Source of the DNA: Luteolibacter sp. Y139
GTDB taxonomy: Bacteria > Verrucomicrobiota > Verrucomicrobiia > Verrucomicrobiales > Akkermansiaceae
Direction: 5' to 3'
DNA length: 64,000 bases
Assembly (NCBI RefSeq): GCF_038066715.1
Contig: NZ_JBBUKT010000002.1
Coordinates: 682,001 to 746,000, forward strand
The translations under genes and the position numbers were made by a program. Shown here piece by piece: positions 32,470 through 42,488 of the stretch. Below the pieces are notes generated by a model that had not been told where the DNA came from, did not search any database, and saw only the letters and a program-made list of their open reading frames with translations. Position 1 is the stretch's first letter, and each line of letters begins with the position of its first letter.

Positions 32470-34032
32470 ATGAATGATTCCCCCACTTCCACCGACTACG
32501 ATGTCGTCATCTTCGGCGGCGCGTTTTCGGGGTCGGCGCTGGCGCTGCTGCTGAAGCGCGCTCGCCCGGAAACCCGGGTCCTCATCGTCGAGAAATCGGA
32601 AGCCTTTGACCGCAAGGTCGGCGAATCCACCTCCGAGGTCGCCGGCTGCTTCATCACCCGGGTACTCGGGCTGGCGCACTACCTTTCCTGCCATCATTTC
32701 CAGAAGCACGGCCTGCGGATGTGGTTCACCACCCCGGAGAACGATTGCCCGAACTCCTGCTCGGAAATCGGGCCGAATTCCCAAGCCCGCTTTCCCACCT
32801 ACCAGCTCGACCGCGCACTTCTGGACCAGCACATGCTGGAACAGGCCCAGAAGGAAGGCTGCGACCTGCTCCGCCCGGCCTCCATCAAGTCCTTCGAACT
32901 GAATGGCGCGGGCAAGAACACCGTCGTCCTGAAGCACAATGGCGAGACCCGCACCATCACCGCCGGCTGGGTCGCGGACTGCTCGGGAAAAGCAGCGCTC
33001 ATCGCCCGCCAGCGCGGCCTCTGGCGGAAGCTTGAAGATCACCCGGTGCATTCCATGTGGGTGCGCTATACCAACGTCCTCACGCTGGATTCCCACGAGG
33101 CCAGGACGAAGGCACCCAGCTTCAAGAACGGCCCATCGGTCGGCCGCGCCAGCGCGACCAATCACCTGATGGGCCGCGGCTGGTGGTCCTGGATCATCCC
33201 GCTCTCAAATGGCGACTTTTCCGCCGGTGTGACCTGGGACGAGCGGCTTTTCACGCCGCCGTCAGAGGGCCCGGTCGGCGAGCGCGTGAAGCAGCACCTG
33301 CTGACGCACCCCATCGGCAAGCTGATGTTCGCGGATGCCGTGCCGGTCGAAAACGACGCCCGGATTTACAAGCATCTCCCCTACTATTCCACCGAGGTCT
33401 GCGGCGATGGCTGGATCCTCGCCGGCGATGCCGCGGGATTCATGGACCCGCTCTATTCCCAGGGTCTCGATTACTGCGCACACTCCACCTATTGCGCGCA
33501 CAACATCATCCTCAAGTCCCTGCGCGGCGAATGCGTGAAGATGGCATTGGCCACTCACAATGAGATCTATCCGCAGTCTTACCAGAGATGGTATCACGGC
33601 CTCTACCGGAACAAGTATCAATATCTCGGCGACGCGGACCTGATGCATGCCGCATTCCTCATGGATATCGCCGCCTATTTCATCGGCCCGGTGCGGGCAG
33701 TGTATTGGGATGCCGACCGCGAATACTCGACCATGCCCTACAATGGCCTCGGAGGCGCGATCTTCGCGCGGCTGATGCGCTTCTACAACCGGCGGCTGGA
33801 AACGATTGCCCGCAAGCGCCTGATGGCAGGCACCTACGGCAAGAATAACCTGAAGCACCGCCACCTGATCCGCGTCCCCTTCGAGCCGAACCTGAAGGCG
33901 GTCCGGCACATGCTGGGCGGCATGAAGGTGTGGCTGAAGCTGGAGGCGGAGACCATGTTCACCCAGCCGATCCCGGCCCTGCCTGACCCAATGGAAAAGG
34001 CCGCGGCCAGCCGGGTCGCGGAGGCGTCCTGA
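32470..34032 (+). CDS. FAD-dependent halogenase-like monooxygenase
   Basis: 520 residues from ATG 32470. FAD-binding GGAFSG at residues 16-21 (a GxGxxG variant), 'RKVGEST' with K49 at the place of the halogenase catalytic lysine, a W239-S-W241-I-I243-P244 match to the flavin-dependent halogenase WxWxIP motif, and the FAD-binding 'GDGWILAGDAAGFMDPLYSQGLDYC'. Relatives include tryptophan halogenases and geranylgeranyl-reductase-like oxidoreductases. WxWxIP favours the halogenase side, but the protein may act on a carrier-bound or phenolic substrate. No biosynthetic cluster neighbours and no flavin reductase next door. Confidence 0.7.
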   Translation: MNDSPTSTDYDVVIFGGAFSGSALALLLKRARPETRVLIVEKSEAFDRKVGESTSEVAGCFITRVLGLAHYLSCHHFQKHGLRMWFTTPENDCPNSCSEIGPNSQARFPTYQLDRALLDQHMLEQAQKEGCDLLRPASIKSFELNGAGKNTVVLKHNGETRTITAGWVADCSGKAALIARQRGLWRKLEDHPVHSMWVRYTNVLTLDSHEARTKAPSFKNGPSVGRASATNHLMGRGWWSWIIPLSNGDFSAGVTWDERLFTPPSEGPVGERVKQHLLTHPIGKLMFADAVPVENDARIYKHLPYYSTEVCGDGWILAGDAAGFMDPLYSQGLDYCAHSTYCAHNIILKSLRGECVKMALATHNEIYPQSYQRWYHGLYRNKYQYLGDADLMHAAFLMDIAAYFIGPVRAVYWDADREYSTMPYNGLGGAIFARLMRFYNRRLETIARKRLMAGTYGKNNLKHRHLIRVPFEPNLKAVRHMLGGMKVWLKLEAETMFTQPIPALPDPMEKAAASRVAEAS

Positions 34033-34044
34033 CGGAGCATTTCG

Positions 34045-34152
34045 GTAGCGGAAGGGCTGCGCCCTTCCGGCGGGCGGGCGTGGAAGACAAATCGCCGCTT
34101 GGATTCGGGGACGGGCCGAACCCAACCGGAACGACGCAGTCGGTTCCGCTAC
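34045..34152. repeat. Inverted pair of REP-like hairpins, family B
   Basis: 34045-34071 is GTAGC plus stem GGAAGGGC-TGC-GCCCTTCC on the plus strand. 34126-34152 is a copy on the minus strand with a slightly imperfect stem. The pair points inward, 108 bp in all, like the BIME arrangement of enterobacterial REPs. It lies between the halogenase-like gene and moxR; the rest of the 284-bp gap has no gene. Confidence 0.7.
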
Positions 34153-34316
34153 GAAATCCCATTGTCATCTCTGGCTCATTCCCGCCTGAAATCCCAGACA
34201 GATCCCCTTCCCGGCGGAATTCCTTGGTGGAACTTCCGGTTGGAATTTTCATCGCGCCTTCACGCGAAATTCCGATACACCCTCAAGCATCCGAATCGTT
34301 AGAACGATCTTATCCC

Positions 34317-35324
34317 ATGGAATACGCCTCCGAGACCGAAGTCACCACCGCCGGAAAGCACGTGCGCTCCCTATCCGCGGCGCTCAATCAGGTGCTATTC
34401 GGCCAAGAAGAACTCGTTGATCTGGTGCTGACTGGCGTTCTGGCCCGGGGACATATCCTGCTGGAAGGTCTGCCGGGACTCGGCAAGACCGAACTCGTGA
34501 AGGGCCTCTCGAAATCCCTCCGGCTCGGCACCAAGCGCGTCCAGTTTACCCCGGATTTGCTCCCGGGTGACATCACCGGCAACCCGGTGCTGCAGGAAGT
34601 CGACGGCCGCCGCGCCTTCGTCTTCCAGCCGGGGCCGCTGTTCACGAACATCGTGCTCGCGGACGAAATCAACCGCGCCTCCCCGAAGACCCAGTCGGCG
34701 CTGCTGGAAGCCATGCAGGAGCGCCGGGTGACCGTCCTCGGCGAGACCCACGAGCTGCCCAAGCCCTTCTTCGTCCTGGCGACCCAGAACCCGATCGAAC
34801 TGGAAGGCACCTACCCGCTGCCGGAAGCCCAGCTCGACCGCTTCCTTTTCAAGCTCGAGGTCACCCGCAACAACGTCGAGACCCTTGAGCGGATCGTGAA
34901 CCAGCGCGAACTCGGCACCGAGCCGACGGTTGAGCCAATCATGGATGCTTCGACGCTGGATGAAGTGCTGAATTTGGTACGCCGCATCTATCTCCCGGAC
35001 GTGGTCGCAAATTACATCGCCCGTCTGGTCGATGGCACTCATCCGGGCCAGAGCTCCGCCGCCCGCGGCATCCGCTACGGCGCCAGCCCGCGTGCTGCCC
35101 TCTCGCTGGCCTCCGCAGCCAAGGCCCGCGCACTGATGAATGAACGGACCAATGCCTCCTTCGAGGACGTGCGCTTCGTCGCCCCGTCGGTGCTGCGCCA
35201 CCGCATCGTGCTGGAATACAATGCGCGGGTCGAAGGACTGACGAACAACGACATCGTCCGCGCCCTGATCGAGGAGGTGCCGTTCCAGGGCGGCGCGACC
35301 CCGCGGACGCTCAAGACCGCCTGA
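34317..35324 (+). CDS. MoxR-family AAA+ ATPase
   Basis: 335 residues from ATG 34317 (frame open upstream through the repeat). Walker A 'EGLPGLGKTE', Walker B 'NIVLADEINRASPKTQSALLEAMQERRVTV', sensor 1 'VLATQNPIELEGTYPLPEAQLDRF', and the C-terminal lid 'GASPRAALSLASAAKARAL', all standard. MoxR ATPases act as chaperones that load or activate VWA-domain partners. First gene of a run to 45583 encoding DUF58 and VWA proteins. Confidence 0.93.
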   Translation: MEYASETEVTTAGKHVRSLSAALNQVLFGQEELVDLVLTGVLARGHILLEGLPGLGKTELVKGLSKSLRLGTKRVQFTPDLLPGDITGNPVLQEVDGRRAFVFQPGPLFTNIVLADEINRASPKTQSALLEAMQERRVTVLGETHELPKPFFVLATQNPIELEGTYPLPEAQLDRFLFKLEVTRNNVETLERIVNQRELGTEPTVEPIMDASTLDEVLNLVRRIYLPDVVANYIARLVDGTHPGQSSAARGIRYGASPRAALSLASAAKARALMNERTNASFEDVRFVAPSVLRHRIVLEYNARVEGLTNNDIVRALIEEVPFQGGATPRTLKTA

Positions 35325-35398
35325 CCCGCGGCTGCTCCACCCCAGCCGTTCCATCTCCCAAAGCAGCCGGAACACCTCATCTCCCTGCCCTTCCCTTC

Positions 35399-37216
35399 AT
35401 GCTCAAGCGCCTGCTTTTCCTGCTGGTCTCCCTCGTCGCTCCGCTGGGGGCGCAGGAGATGCTCTTCAGCCATGTGCCCGACCCGAAGACCAAGACCAAG
35501 GTCGACGCGGTGGCACTCTTCAATCGTCCCGCTCCCGGCGGATTCCTGCCGGTCCGGATCACGGTGAATAATACCTCCGAACAGGAGGGGAAAATCAACA
35601 TCTCCACCACTTCCGAGGATGGCTACGGTGACCGGGGCAGCGAGATCACCTCGTCCTTTGACCTGACGATTCCGGCGGAGCGGAATAGCGTCCACGATAT
35701 TCTGGTGCCATGCGCCACGCTGCTGAACTTCGGCTCCGGCGGCTTCGTCAGCGTGGATGTCCGTCTCTCCGGTTCCTACGGCAGCGCGTCGGGAAAGCTG
35801 AACGCGAACTATGACGACAGTCAGTCGGCAGTCTTGCTGAGCGAACCTCTCTACACGCCGAACGGATCGATGCTGGATAGCCATCTCTCGAGCTCCGGCA
35901 GCAGCGTCCACTATCGCGGAGGTTCTCAAACTTTCGCGGGTCGATTCGACGCGCGCTCGCTGCCGGAGGACTGGCGGGCTTACTCCGGATATGACGGCAT
36001 CGCGATGACCGACACCGACTGGGGAAATGCCACCCCGGGTGCCCGCACGGCCATCCTCCGCTGGAATCGCCTCGGTGGCGAGCTGGTCATCTACACGCTG
36101 TCCGGATCCTCGGATCTGGCGACCCTGGGAATCTCCACGGAGGGCAAGGGCACACGAACCGCCGACCGCAGCTTCGGCCGGGTGACACTCATCCCTCTGG
36201 GCCGCGACTTGAAACTTGATGCACCGGCGACAGTGGAGCGCTTTCAGGACCACGCGCGCCTTGCACCCTTGAACCATTCCATCCGGAACGACTTCAGCGC
36301 AGCTTGGCAGACCAAGGCCGACTTCGGCGAGCAGCGCTACAACTACGGCCTCTTCGTCCTGATCTTGGTCGCATTCGGCGTGCTCGTCGGACCGGTGAAC
36401 CTGTTCGTTTTCGCGAAGTCCGGCCGTCGCCACCGGCTGTTCATCACCACGCCCCTGATCGCCTTGGGCACCAGCGTGCTACTGATCGCGCTGATCATCC
36501 TGATCGATGGCTTCGGCGGTCGCGGCATGCGCACCGTCCTGATGGAAGTGCGCCCGGACGATGGGGAGAACTCCGCCTACCTTCTGCAGGAACAAGTCAG
36601 CCGCACCGGTGTGCTCCTCGGCGGTGGATTCACCGTGAACGAGCCCGCCGTTCTCACCAGCGTCCCGCTCGCCAGCGGCCAATGGTCCCGCCTGACCAAT
36701 GACAACGACGGTGGCGGCATGCGTTACGAGGAGAAATTCGAAGACGGCAAGATGCAGGTGGAGGGTGACTGGTTCCAGAGCCGCTCCGAGCAGGGCCACT
36801 TCATGAGGGCCATCGTGCCGACCCGCGGACGGATTGAGGCCCGCGCGGAAAGCGGCACCCCATCCTTCCTCTCCACCTTCGATTTCCCCATCGAGACGCT
36901 CTACTATCACGACAACTCCGACGGCTGGTGGAAGGCGGAAAACGTCGTCCCCGGCAAGGCCTTCACTTGTGTCGCCGCATCGCCCGCAGAAGTGGAGGGA
37001 TTCGTCAACGATGCCTCCAAGCGCCTCGCCGAGCGAACCCGCGGGGTGCTGGCCGTGAACGGGAAAGGCAGGGTCGACCGGGAATTCAAATCGCTCCACG
37101 AGCGGGAAGGCCACTTCATCGCGGTCTCCAACAAGGCACCTGCGATCGACACCCTGAAGGGCATCAACTGGATCGAAACGCGCACCTACATCACCGGACC
37201 CATCGTGAAGCCATGA
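35399..37216 (+). CDS. Membrane-anchored periplasmic protein of unknown function
   Basis: 605 residues. Signal peptide 'MLKRLLFLLVSLVAPLGA', a beta-rich periplasmic region to about 310, then two membrane helices ('YGLFVLILVAFGVLVGPVNLFVFA', 'LFITTPLIALGTSVLLIALIILI') and a second soluble domain. The helix motif 'GPVNLFVFAKSGRRHRLFITTPLIALG' recurs in this MoxR-operon family. ATGA overlap with the ABC ATPase gene. It may couple the ABC transporter to the periplasm; no known domain recognised. Confidence 0.65.
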   Translation: MLKRLLFLLVSLVAPLGAQEMLFSHVPDPKTKTKVDAVALFNRPAPGGFLPVRITVNNTSEQEGKINISTTSEDGYGDRGSEITSSFDLTIPAERNSVHDILVPCATLLNFGSGGFVSVDVRLSGSYGSASGKLNANYDDSQSAVLLSEPLYTPNGSMLDSHLSSSGSSVHYRGGSQTFAGRFDARSLPEDWRAYSGYDGIAMTDTDWGNATPGARTAILRWNRLGGELVIYTLSGSSDLATLGISTEGKGTRTADRSFGRVTLIPLGRDLKLDAPATVERFQDHARLAPLNHSIRNDFSAAWQTKADFGEQRYNYGLFVLILVAFGVLVGPVNLFVFAKSGRRHRLFITTPLIALGTSVLLIALIILIDGFGGRGMRTVLMEVRPDDGENSAYLLQEQVSRTGVLLGGGFTVNEPAVLTSVPLASGQWSRLTNDNDGGGMRYEEKFEDGKMQVEGDWFQSRSEQGHFMRAIVPTRGRIEARAESGTPSFLSTFDFPIETLYYHDNSDGWWKAENVVPGKAFTCVAASPAEVEGFVNDASKRLAERTRGVLAVNGKGRVDREFKSLHEREGHFIAVSNKAPAIDTLKGINWIETRTYITGPIVKP

Positions 37217-38232
37217 GCGAAGCAGCCATCAAAGTCCACAATCTCTACCGCTACTTCGGACAGCTGAAGGCGGTGAATGGCATTTCGTTCGAGATCCCGC
37301 ATGGCTCGGTGTGCGGCTTCGTCGGCGCGAACGGCGCTGGCAAGACGACCACCATGCGCATCCTCGCCTCGCTCGATTACCCGACCATGGGCACCGCGGA
37401 GATCTGCGGGATCAATGTGGTCCATCACCCGGACGAAGTGCGCAAGTTGATCGGCTGGATGCCGGATCATTTCGGCAACTATGAGCACATGACCGTCGTC
37501 GAGTATCTCGACTTCTACGCCCGTGCCTTCGGTTACCGCGGGAAGGAGCGGAAATCCCGCGTGCAGGAGGTGATGGAATTCACTGACCTCATTCCCCTCG
37601 CCGACCGCTTCTCGAACAAGCTCTCGAAAGGCATGACCCAGCGCCTCTGCCTCGGCCGCGCGCTGCTTCATGACCCGCAGATCCTGATCATGGACGAGCC
37701 GGCCGCCGGACTCGACCCGAAGGCCCGTGTCGAACTCAAGCACCTGATCCGGGTGCTGGCCCAGGAAGGAAAGACCATCTTCATCTCTTCCCACATTCTC
37801 TCGGAGCTGGGTGAGATGTGCGATTCGCTGCTCTTCGTGAATGGTGGCCGCATCGTTCACCATGGCGACGCCGAGACCCTGAAGCAGGGCACCGACTCCG
37901 CCGGCGGCATGCTCTACGATGTGCAGGTGCTCGGCGATCCGCAGGCCGTCTCCGACTGGTGCGTGATCAATCCGCACGTCAAGTTCCTGGAGAGCCGCAA
38001 GGCCGGCGCGCGCATCCGCATCGAGGCCAGCGAACCGGAGCGCGCCGCGGAGGTCCTCGCCCGCATGGTCAAGGACGGCCTCAAGGTAACCGAATTCCAC
38101 AAGGAACAGCGCAATCTCGAGGACGCCTTCATCGACATGCTCGGCCGCATCGACCGCGGCGAAGGAGCCCTGCCGACCGCGCCGAAGTCCGAGCTACCCG
38201 CCTTCACTCCGCCCGAACCGTCGAACAATTGA
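37213..38232 (+). CDS. ABC transporter ATP-binding protein
   Basis: 339 residues. Walker A 'GANGAGKTTT', signature 'LSKGMTQRL', Walker B 'ILIMDEPAAGLDPKA', H-loop 'SSHIL'. An extra ~110-residue C-terminal domain follows. Type of ATPase that pairs with ABC-2-type permeases (as in gliding-motility GldA or Nos/Nat systems). Starts inside the previous stop (ATGA) and its stop overlaps the permease start (TGATG). Confidence 0.92.
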   Translation: MSEAAIKVHNLYRYFGQLKAVNGISFEIPHGSVCGFVGANGAGKTTTMRILASLDYPTMGTAEICGINVVHHPDEVRKLIGWMPDHFGNYEHMTVVEYLDFYARAFGYRGKERKSRVQEVMEFTDLIPLADRFSNKLSKGMTQRLCLGRALLHDPQILIMDEPAAGLDPKARVELKHLIRVLAQEGKTIFISSHILSELGEMCDSLLFVNGGRIVHHGDAETLKQGTDSAGGMLYDVQVLGDPQAVSDWCVINPHVKFLESRKAGARIRIEASEPERAAEVLARMVKDGLKVTEFHKEQRNLEDAFIDMLGRIDRGEGALPTAPKSELPAFTPPEPSNN

Positions 38233-39749
38233 TGAGCGTCAGCGCCGCCAATCCTGTCGTCCCGCCGCCCGCTGTCACGCCGCCTCCGGTGGCCGGCCAG
38301 CTCGATGAGTTCAGCGACAAGCTTTCACCGATGCTGGTCAAGGAGCTCCGCCAGGGACTGCGGGGTAAGACCTTCGTCATCCTCTTCCTCGCCCTGCAAG
38401 GCCTGCTCGGCATCGTGCTGCTGTCGGCGATCGGTGCGAGTTCCGATGGCGACTCCGGGCCGGCGGTGAGCAAGGTGATCTTCTTCTTCTTCGCCCTCGC
38501 CGCTCTCGTCGCCCAGCCACTGCGCGGCATCGGAGCCCTGCACCATGAGATCAAGGGGAACACCATCGACCTGATGGTGCTCACCCGCCTCGGATCATGG
38601 CGCATCGTCCTTGGGAAATGGGTGGCCATCGTCAGCCAGACCGGACTGCTGCTGATGGCGATCGTGCCATACTTGATCCTGCGTTACTTTTTCGGGCGCA
38701 TGGATCTGTTTGCCGAGCTCTTGTTGCTCGGGTTGGTCTTTGCCGGGTCGGCCATCTTCACGGCTATCACGGTCGGCCTCTCGGCGCTTCCTTCCATCCT
38801 CGTCCGCGGATTGATGCCGCTCGCCCTCGCCGTTTTCATTGGTTTCAGCATTCCGTCGATCACCTTCAGCCACGAGCTGAATGGTTTGATCCGCATCTGC
38901 ACCTTGCAGGACAAGGCGGAAGCTTGGGGACTCTTCAGCACGCTCGCCGTCGGCATCTATATCGGCTGGATGGCATTGGCGATGGGTGCCTCGATCATTG
39001 CGCCCCAGGCGGAAAACCACAGCACCTCGCGGCGCTTGGTCGCGCTTGGCATGATCGCCCTGCTGGGAGTGATCGGTTGGATTGCCGGGACCTCGCGCGA
39101 CGTGATGGCAGTGATGCTGATCATGGTCGGCGTGCCAGCGGTGGCGCTCGCCCTGACCGAGCCGTTGGAATTGCTGCCGCCCATCTGCCGGCCCTTCCTG
39201 CGGTTTGGCAACTTGGGGAAAGTTGCCGGCCGCATCCTGTATCCCGGCTGGGCTTCCGGCGTCCTCTTCACCGGTCTCCTGATGACCGGCACCATCCTCG
39301 TCTACCTCTCGCGCCCCAATACGGACATCAATCCCAATCTCCCGATCGTGAAGCTGCTGATGACGCTTGGCACCCTGCTGCTGCCAGCGCTGATCATCCG
39401 GGTCCTCGCTTCGCGTGCGCGAAGTCCGCTCGGAGTCTACATTCTGATCGGAGTTCTCCTTTGCGCCGCGGCCATCGCGCTGGTCCTGATCATGACGGAA
39501 ACCGACAACGACGGGTATGTCTGGTTCTTCTCGTGGATTCCTCCCGTGCAGATGGTCGTGGTGGATTTCCTTTATCGCAATCACCCCTCGTCCACCACCA
39601 TAGCAGACCTGAGTGGCCTGGTTCAGGTCGGCGTCATCACTTGCTCGGCCTATTTCGTCCTGCTCCTGTTCTTTGCCCTGAAGAACTTCTCCGCCATCCG
39701 CGAGGTCGAGCAAGAAGCCGAAGGCCACGCTCCGAAGCCAACGTCATGA
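38232..39749 (+). CDS. ABC transporter permease
   Basis: 505 residues from ATG 38232. Pro-rich start, then a cytoplasmic amphipathic stretch 'LSPMLVKELRQGLRGKTFV', typical before the first helix of ABC-2 permeases, and about twelve hydrophobic segments. Works with the ATPase encoded just upstream; the substrate is unknown. The stop overlaps the DUF58 gene (ATGA). Confidence 0.85.
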   Translation: MSVSAANPVVPPPAVTPPPVAGQLDEFSDKLSPMLVKELRQGLRGKTFVILFLALQGLLGIVLLSAIGASSDGDSGPAVSKVIFFFFALAALVAQPLRGIGALHHEIKGNTIDLMVLTRLGSWRIVLGKWVAIVSQTGLLLMAIVPYLILRYFFGRMDLFAELLLLGLVFAGSAIFTAITVGLSALPSILVRGLMPLALAVFIGFSIPSITFSHELNGLIRICTLQDKAEAWGLFSTLAVGIYIGWMALAMGASIIAPQAENHSTSRRLVALGMIALLGVIGWIAGTSRDVMAVMLIMVGVPAVALALTEPLELLPPICRPFLRFGNLGKVAGRILYPGWASGVLFTGLLMTGTILVYLSRPNTDINPNLPIVKLLMTLGTLLLPALIIRVLASRARSPLGVYILIGVLLCAAAIALVLIMTETDNDGYVWFFSWIPPVQMVVVDFLYRNHPSSTTIADLSGLVQVGVITCSAYFVLLLFFALKNFSAIREVEQEAEGHAPKPTS

Positions 39750-40627
39750 CCGCCGAAGAACTCACCCGCTGCCACGCCCGGGCGCTCGCCGCCGCGGCTC
39801 GCCTGAGGTTGCCGCTGCGATCACGCGTGTGGAAGGGCCAGGCTGGCGAATTCCAAGGCGCCGGCGTCGGTTCGTCCCTCGATTTCCAGGACCACCGGAC
39901 CTACGTCCCCGGCGACGACCCGCGCCACATCAACTGGCAAGCCTACGCCCGCACTGGCCAGTACACCATGAAGCTCTACCGCGAGGAAGTCCGCCCCGTC
40001 GTCGACGTGGTGCTGGATGCCTCGGAGTCGATGTTCTTCGACCCGCAGAAGGCGGAGCGCGTGGCAGAGCTGTTTTGTTTCGCCGTCGAATCCGCGCGTC
40101 GCTCGGGTGCAAATACCGCCGTCTTCCTCGTCCGTGGCGACGCGGTGCGCCCTCTGGCACCTGAAAGCATCTCCCTCCATCGCTGGCTCGATGAAGCACG
40201 CGCGATGAAAGCCGCCGATCCCGCGCTGGCGCCGGATCTTTCGCGCATCCCCTTTCATGGCAATGCGATCCGGGTCATGGTCTCGGACCTCCTGTTCCCT
40301 GGTGACCCGGAACACGCCGTGCGCATGCTGGCCGCCCGCCAAGGCAGCCCGATCTTCCTCATCCCCTTCCTGCAAAGCGAGGCCGCCCCGGACTGGACCG
40401 GCAACTACGAGTTCATCGATGCCGAGCGCAAGTCGCGCCACCAGCATCGCATCGAGCCCTCCGTGCTGAAGCGCTACAAGGAGAGCTACGCGAACCACTT
40501 CTCGATGTGGAAGACGGCCTGCCGCCGCCACCAGTGCCGCATGGCCCGCGTCGCCTGCGAGCCCGACTTGCAGACCTCGCTCTTCGCCGAGGCACTGCCG
40601 AGCGGAGCATTGGAGACGGCAAATTGA
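39746..40627 (+). CDS. DUF58 domain protein
   Basis: 293 residues from ATG 39746. Contains the DUF58 core 'FQGAGVGSSLDFQDHRTYVPGDDPRHINWQAYARTGQYTMKLYREE', then a VWA-like region with 'VVDVVLDASESMFF' (DxSxS MIDAS-like). DUF58 proteins are the usual partners of MoxR ATPases. Coupled to the permease gene by an ATGA overlap. Confidence 0.9.
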   Translation: MTAEELTRCHARALAAAARLRLPLRSRVWKGQAGEFQGAGVGSSLDFQDHRTYVPGDDPRHINWQAYARTGQYTMKLYREEVRPVVDVVLDASESMFFDPQKAERVAELFCFAVESARRSGANTAVFLVRGDAVRPLAPESISLHRWLDEARAMKAADPALAPDLSRIPFHGNAIRVMVSDLLFPGDPEHAVRMLAARQGSPIFLIPFLQSEAAPDWTGNYEFIDAERKSRHQHRIEPSVLKRYKESYANHFSMWKTACRRHQCRMARVACEPDLQTSLFAEALPSGALETAN

Positions 40628-40656
40628 CGCTTCACTCACCACCTTTCACCTGACCC

Positions 40657-42483
40657 TTGCTCACTCTCACCAACCCAGCCGGCCTCTGGGCGCTCCTCGG
40701 GATTCCCGCGGTGCTGGCGATCCATTTCCTCCAGCGCCAGGCGGTCATCATCCCGGTCTCGACGCTGTTCCTGTTAGAGAAAACCCAGCGCGAGTCGGCG
40801 AGCGGCCGGCGCATGGACCGGCTGATGAATTCGGTACCGCTGTGGATGCAGCTTCTCGGCGTGCTCCTGCTGACATGGCTGCTGGCGGAGCCGCGCTACC
40901 AAAAGGCGCGCAGCACCCAGCGCGTCGCGATCGTGCTCGATTCATCGGCCTCGATGGCCGTCTTCAAGGACAAGCTGAAGGAGAAGATCGTCGCCTCCCT
41001 GCCCGACCTGCAAGGACACGCGACTGCGCTGGAGCTGACCGTTCTGGAAAGCACGCCGGGCCGGCCGAAGCTGTTCGCCGGGGACAACAAGGATGACCTC
41101 GCCAAGGCGCTCGATGCCTGGCAACCGCGCGCCGGCCTGACCGATCCCGCGCAGGCCCTGCGACTCGCGCGCTCGCTCGTCGCGCGTGAAGGCATCGTCG
41201 TTTACGCCACGGACACCCCGATCGACTCGCCGCCTTTCGACGCCCGCCTGCTCTCGCTCGGCGAGCCCATCGACAATGTCGGCTTCACCGGCGTGAGCAT
41301 CGGCGAAAAGGAAGGCGCGAAGGTCTTCCAAGCCCTCGTCCGCAACTACTCCGCCCACGCGAATTCCCGCACCTGGCAAGTCGAGCTGCCCGATGGCACC
41401 CGCACCGAGCCACGCCAGATCGATCTGGAGCCGAATGCCATCGTCACCCTTCAGGCCGCCTTTCCGGAAAAGGCCGAGCGCCTGAAGCTCGTGCTTTCTC
41501 CGGACAAGTTCACGCTCGATGACGTGCTGCCGATCGTGGTTCCGCAGCCGAAGAAGCTCGCGCTCTTCGCCTCCACCGGCGGGGCCTACGATGAGCTGAC
41601 CAAGAAACTGCTCCGCTCTCTGGAAGCCACCGAGTCGGTCAATGACACCGCCACCGCCGACCTCACCATCCTTTCCTACGATCCGCTCGATCCCGTGCTA
41701 CCCGCGGGTCACGCCATCGTCTTCGTCAAGGACGAGACCAAAGGCGGAGCCTACCTGAAGGGCGGCATCGTTGCGGAAAAGCATCCGCTGATCGATGCGC
41801 TCAACTGGCAATCCCTGCTGGTTCGCGAGACGATCCAGCTCCAGCGCCGCCAGAGCGACACGGTGCTGCTGTGGCAAGGCGAGCGCCCGCTGATTTTCCT
41901 CCGCGAAACGCCGGCCACCCCGGAGACGCCGGCTTCCCGCCAGCTCTGTTTCAATTTCGACCTGCGCCTCTCGAACGCTTCCACCCTGCCAGCCTTCATC
42001 GTGATGCTCCATCGCTTCGCCGAGGAACTTCGCGAGGCGAAGATCGCGCCGATGACGCAGCTCTTGGAAAGCGGCCAGCCGCTGACACTCGCTGCCAAAA
42101 CCGGGCACGAGGCACCAGCCCTCTCGATCCAAACCCTCGGCCTCGACGGCAAGGTGGTGAAAACCGACACGCTGCCCGCAGCAGCCCGCGTGAAGATCGA
42201 TGCTCCGCTCGAAGCCGGCTTCATCAAGGTACGCCAGGGCGACACCGACTTGCTCACCGCCAGCGTCCACTTCGCCGATACCCGCGAGGCCGATTTCAGC
42301 GCGTGCAAGCCCGAGAACACCCTCGACCAAGGGAGCGCCGCCGCTGTGGAGCGCCACACCGATGAAGATCACTGGTGGCGCGCATGGTTCCTCTTGCTGC
42401 TCGCCGCGCTGCTGGTTTCGTGGCATTTCACTCGCGAGCGCGAAGCTGCGAAAAAGCGCGCCACCGAACCCCAACCCGCCTGA
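40657..42483 (+). CDS. BatA-like membrane protein with VWA-type fold
   Basis: 608 residues from a TTG start. The N-terminal 'LTNPAGLWALLGIPAVLAIHFL' and second helix form the BatA (aerotolerance regulator N-terminal) domain, followed by 'VAIVLDSSASMAVF', a DxSxS VWA metal site, then a periplasmic region and a C-terminal helix 'WFLLLLAALLVSWHF'. Works with MoxR/DUF58 by family precedent; role in the envelope is unknown. Confidence 0.82.
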   Translation: MLTLTNPAGLWALLGIPAVLAIHFLQRQAVIIPVSTLFLLEKTQRESASGRRMDRLMNSVPLWMQLLGVLLLTWLLAEPRYQKARSTQRVAIVLDSSASMAVFKDKLKEKIVASLPDLQGHATALELTVLESTPGRPKLFAGDNKDDLAKALDAWQPRAGLTDPAQALRLARSLVAREGIVVYATDTPIDSPPFDARLLSLGEPIDNVGFTGVSIGEKEGAKVFQALVRNYSAHANSRTWQVELPDGTRTEPRQIDLEPNAIVTLQAAFPEKAERLKLVLSPDKFTLDDVLPIVVPQPKKLALFASTGGAYDELTKKLLRSLEATESVNDTATADLTILSYDPLDPVLPAGHAIVFVKDETKGGAYLKGGIVAEKHPLIDALNWQSLLVRETIQLQRRQSDTVLLWQGERPLIFLRETPATPETPASRQLCFNFDLRLSNASTLPAFIVMLHRFAEELREAKIAPMTQLLESGQPLTLAAKTGHEAPALSIQTLGLDGKVVKTDTLPAAARVKIDAPLEAGFIKVRQGDTDLLTASVHFADTREADFSACKPENTLDQGSAAAVERHTDEDHWWRAWFLLLLAALLVSWHFTREREAAKKRATEPQPA

Positions 42484-42488
42484 CCGCC

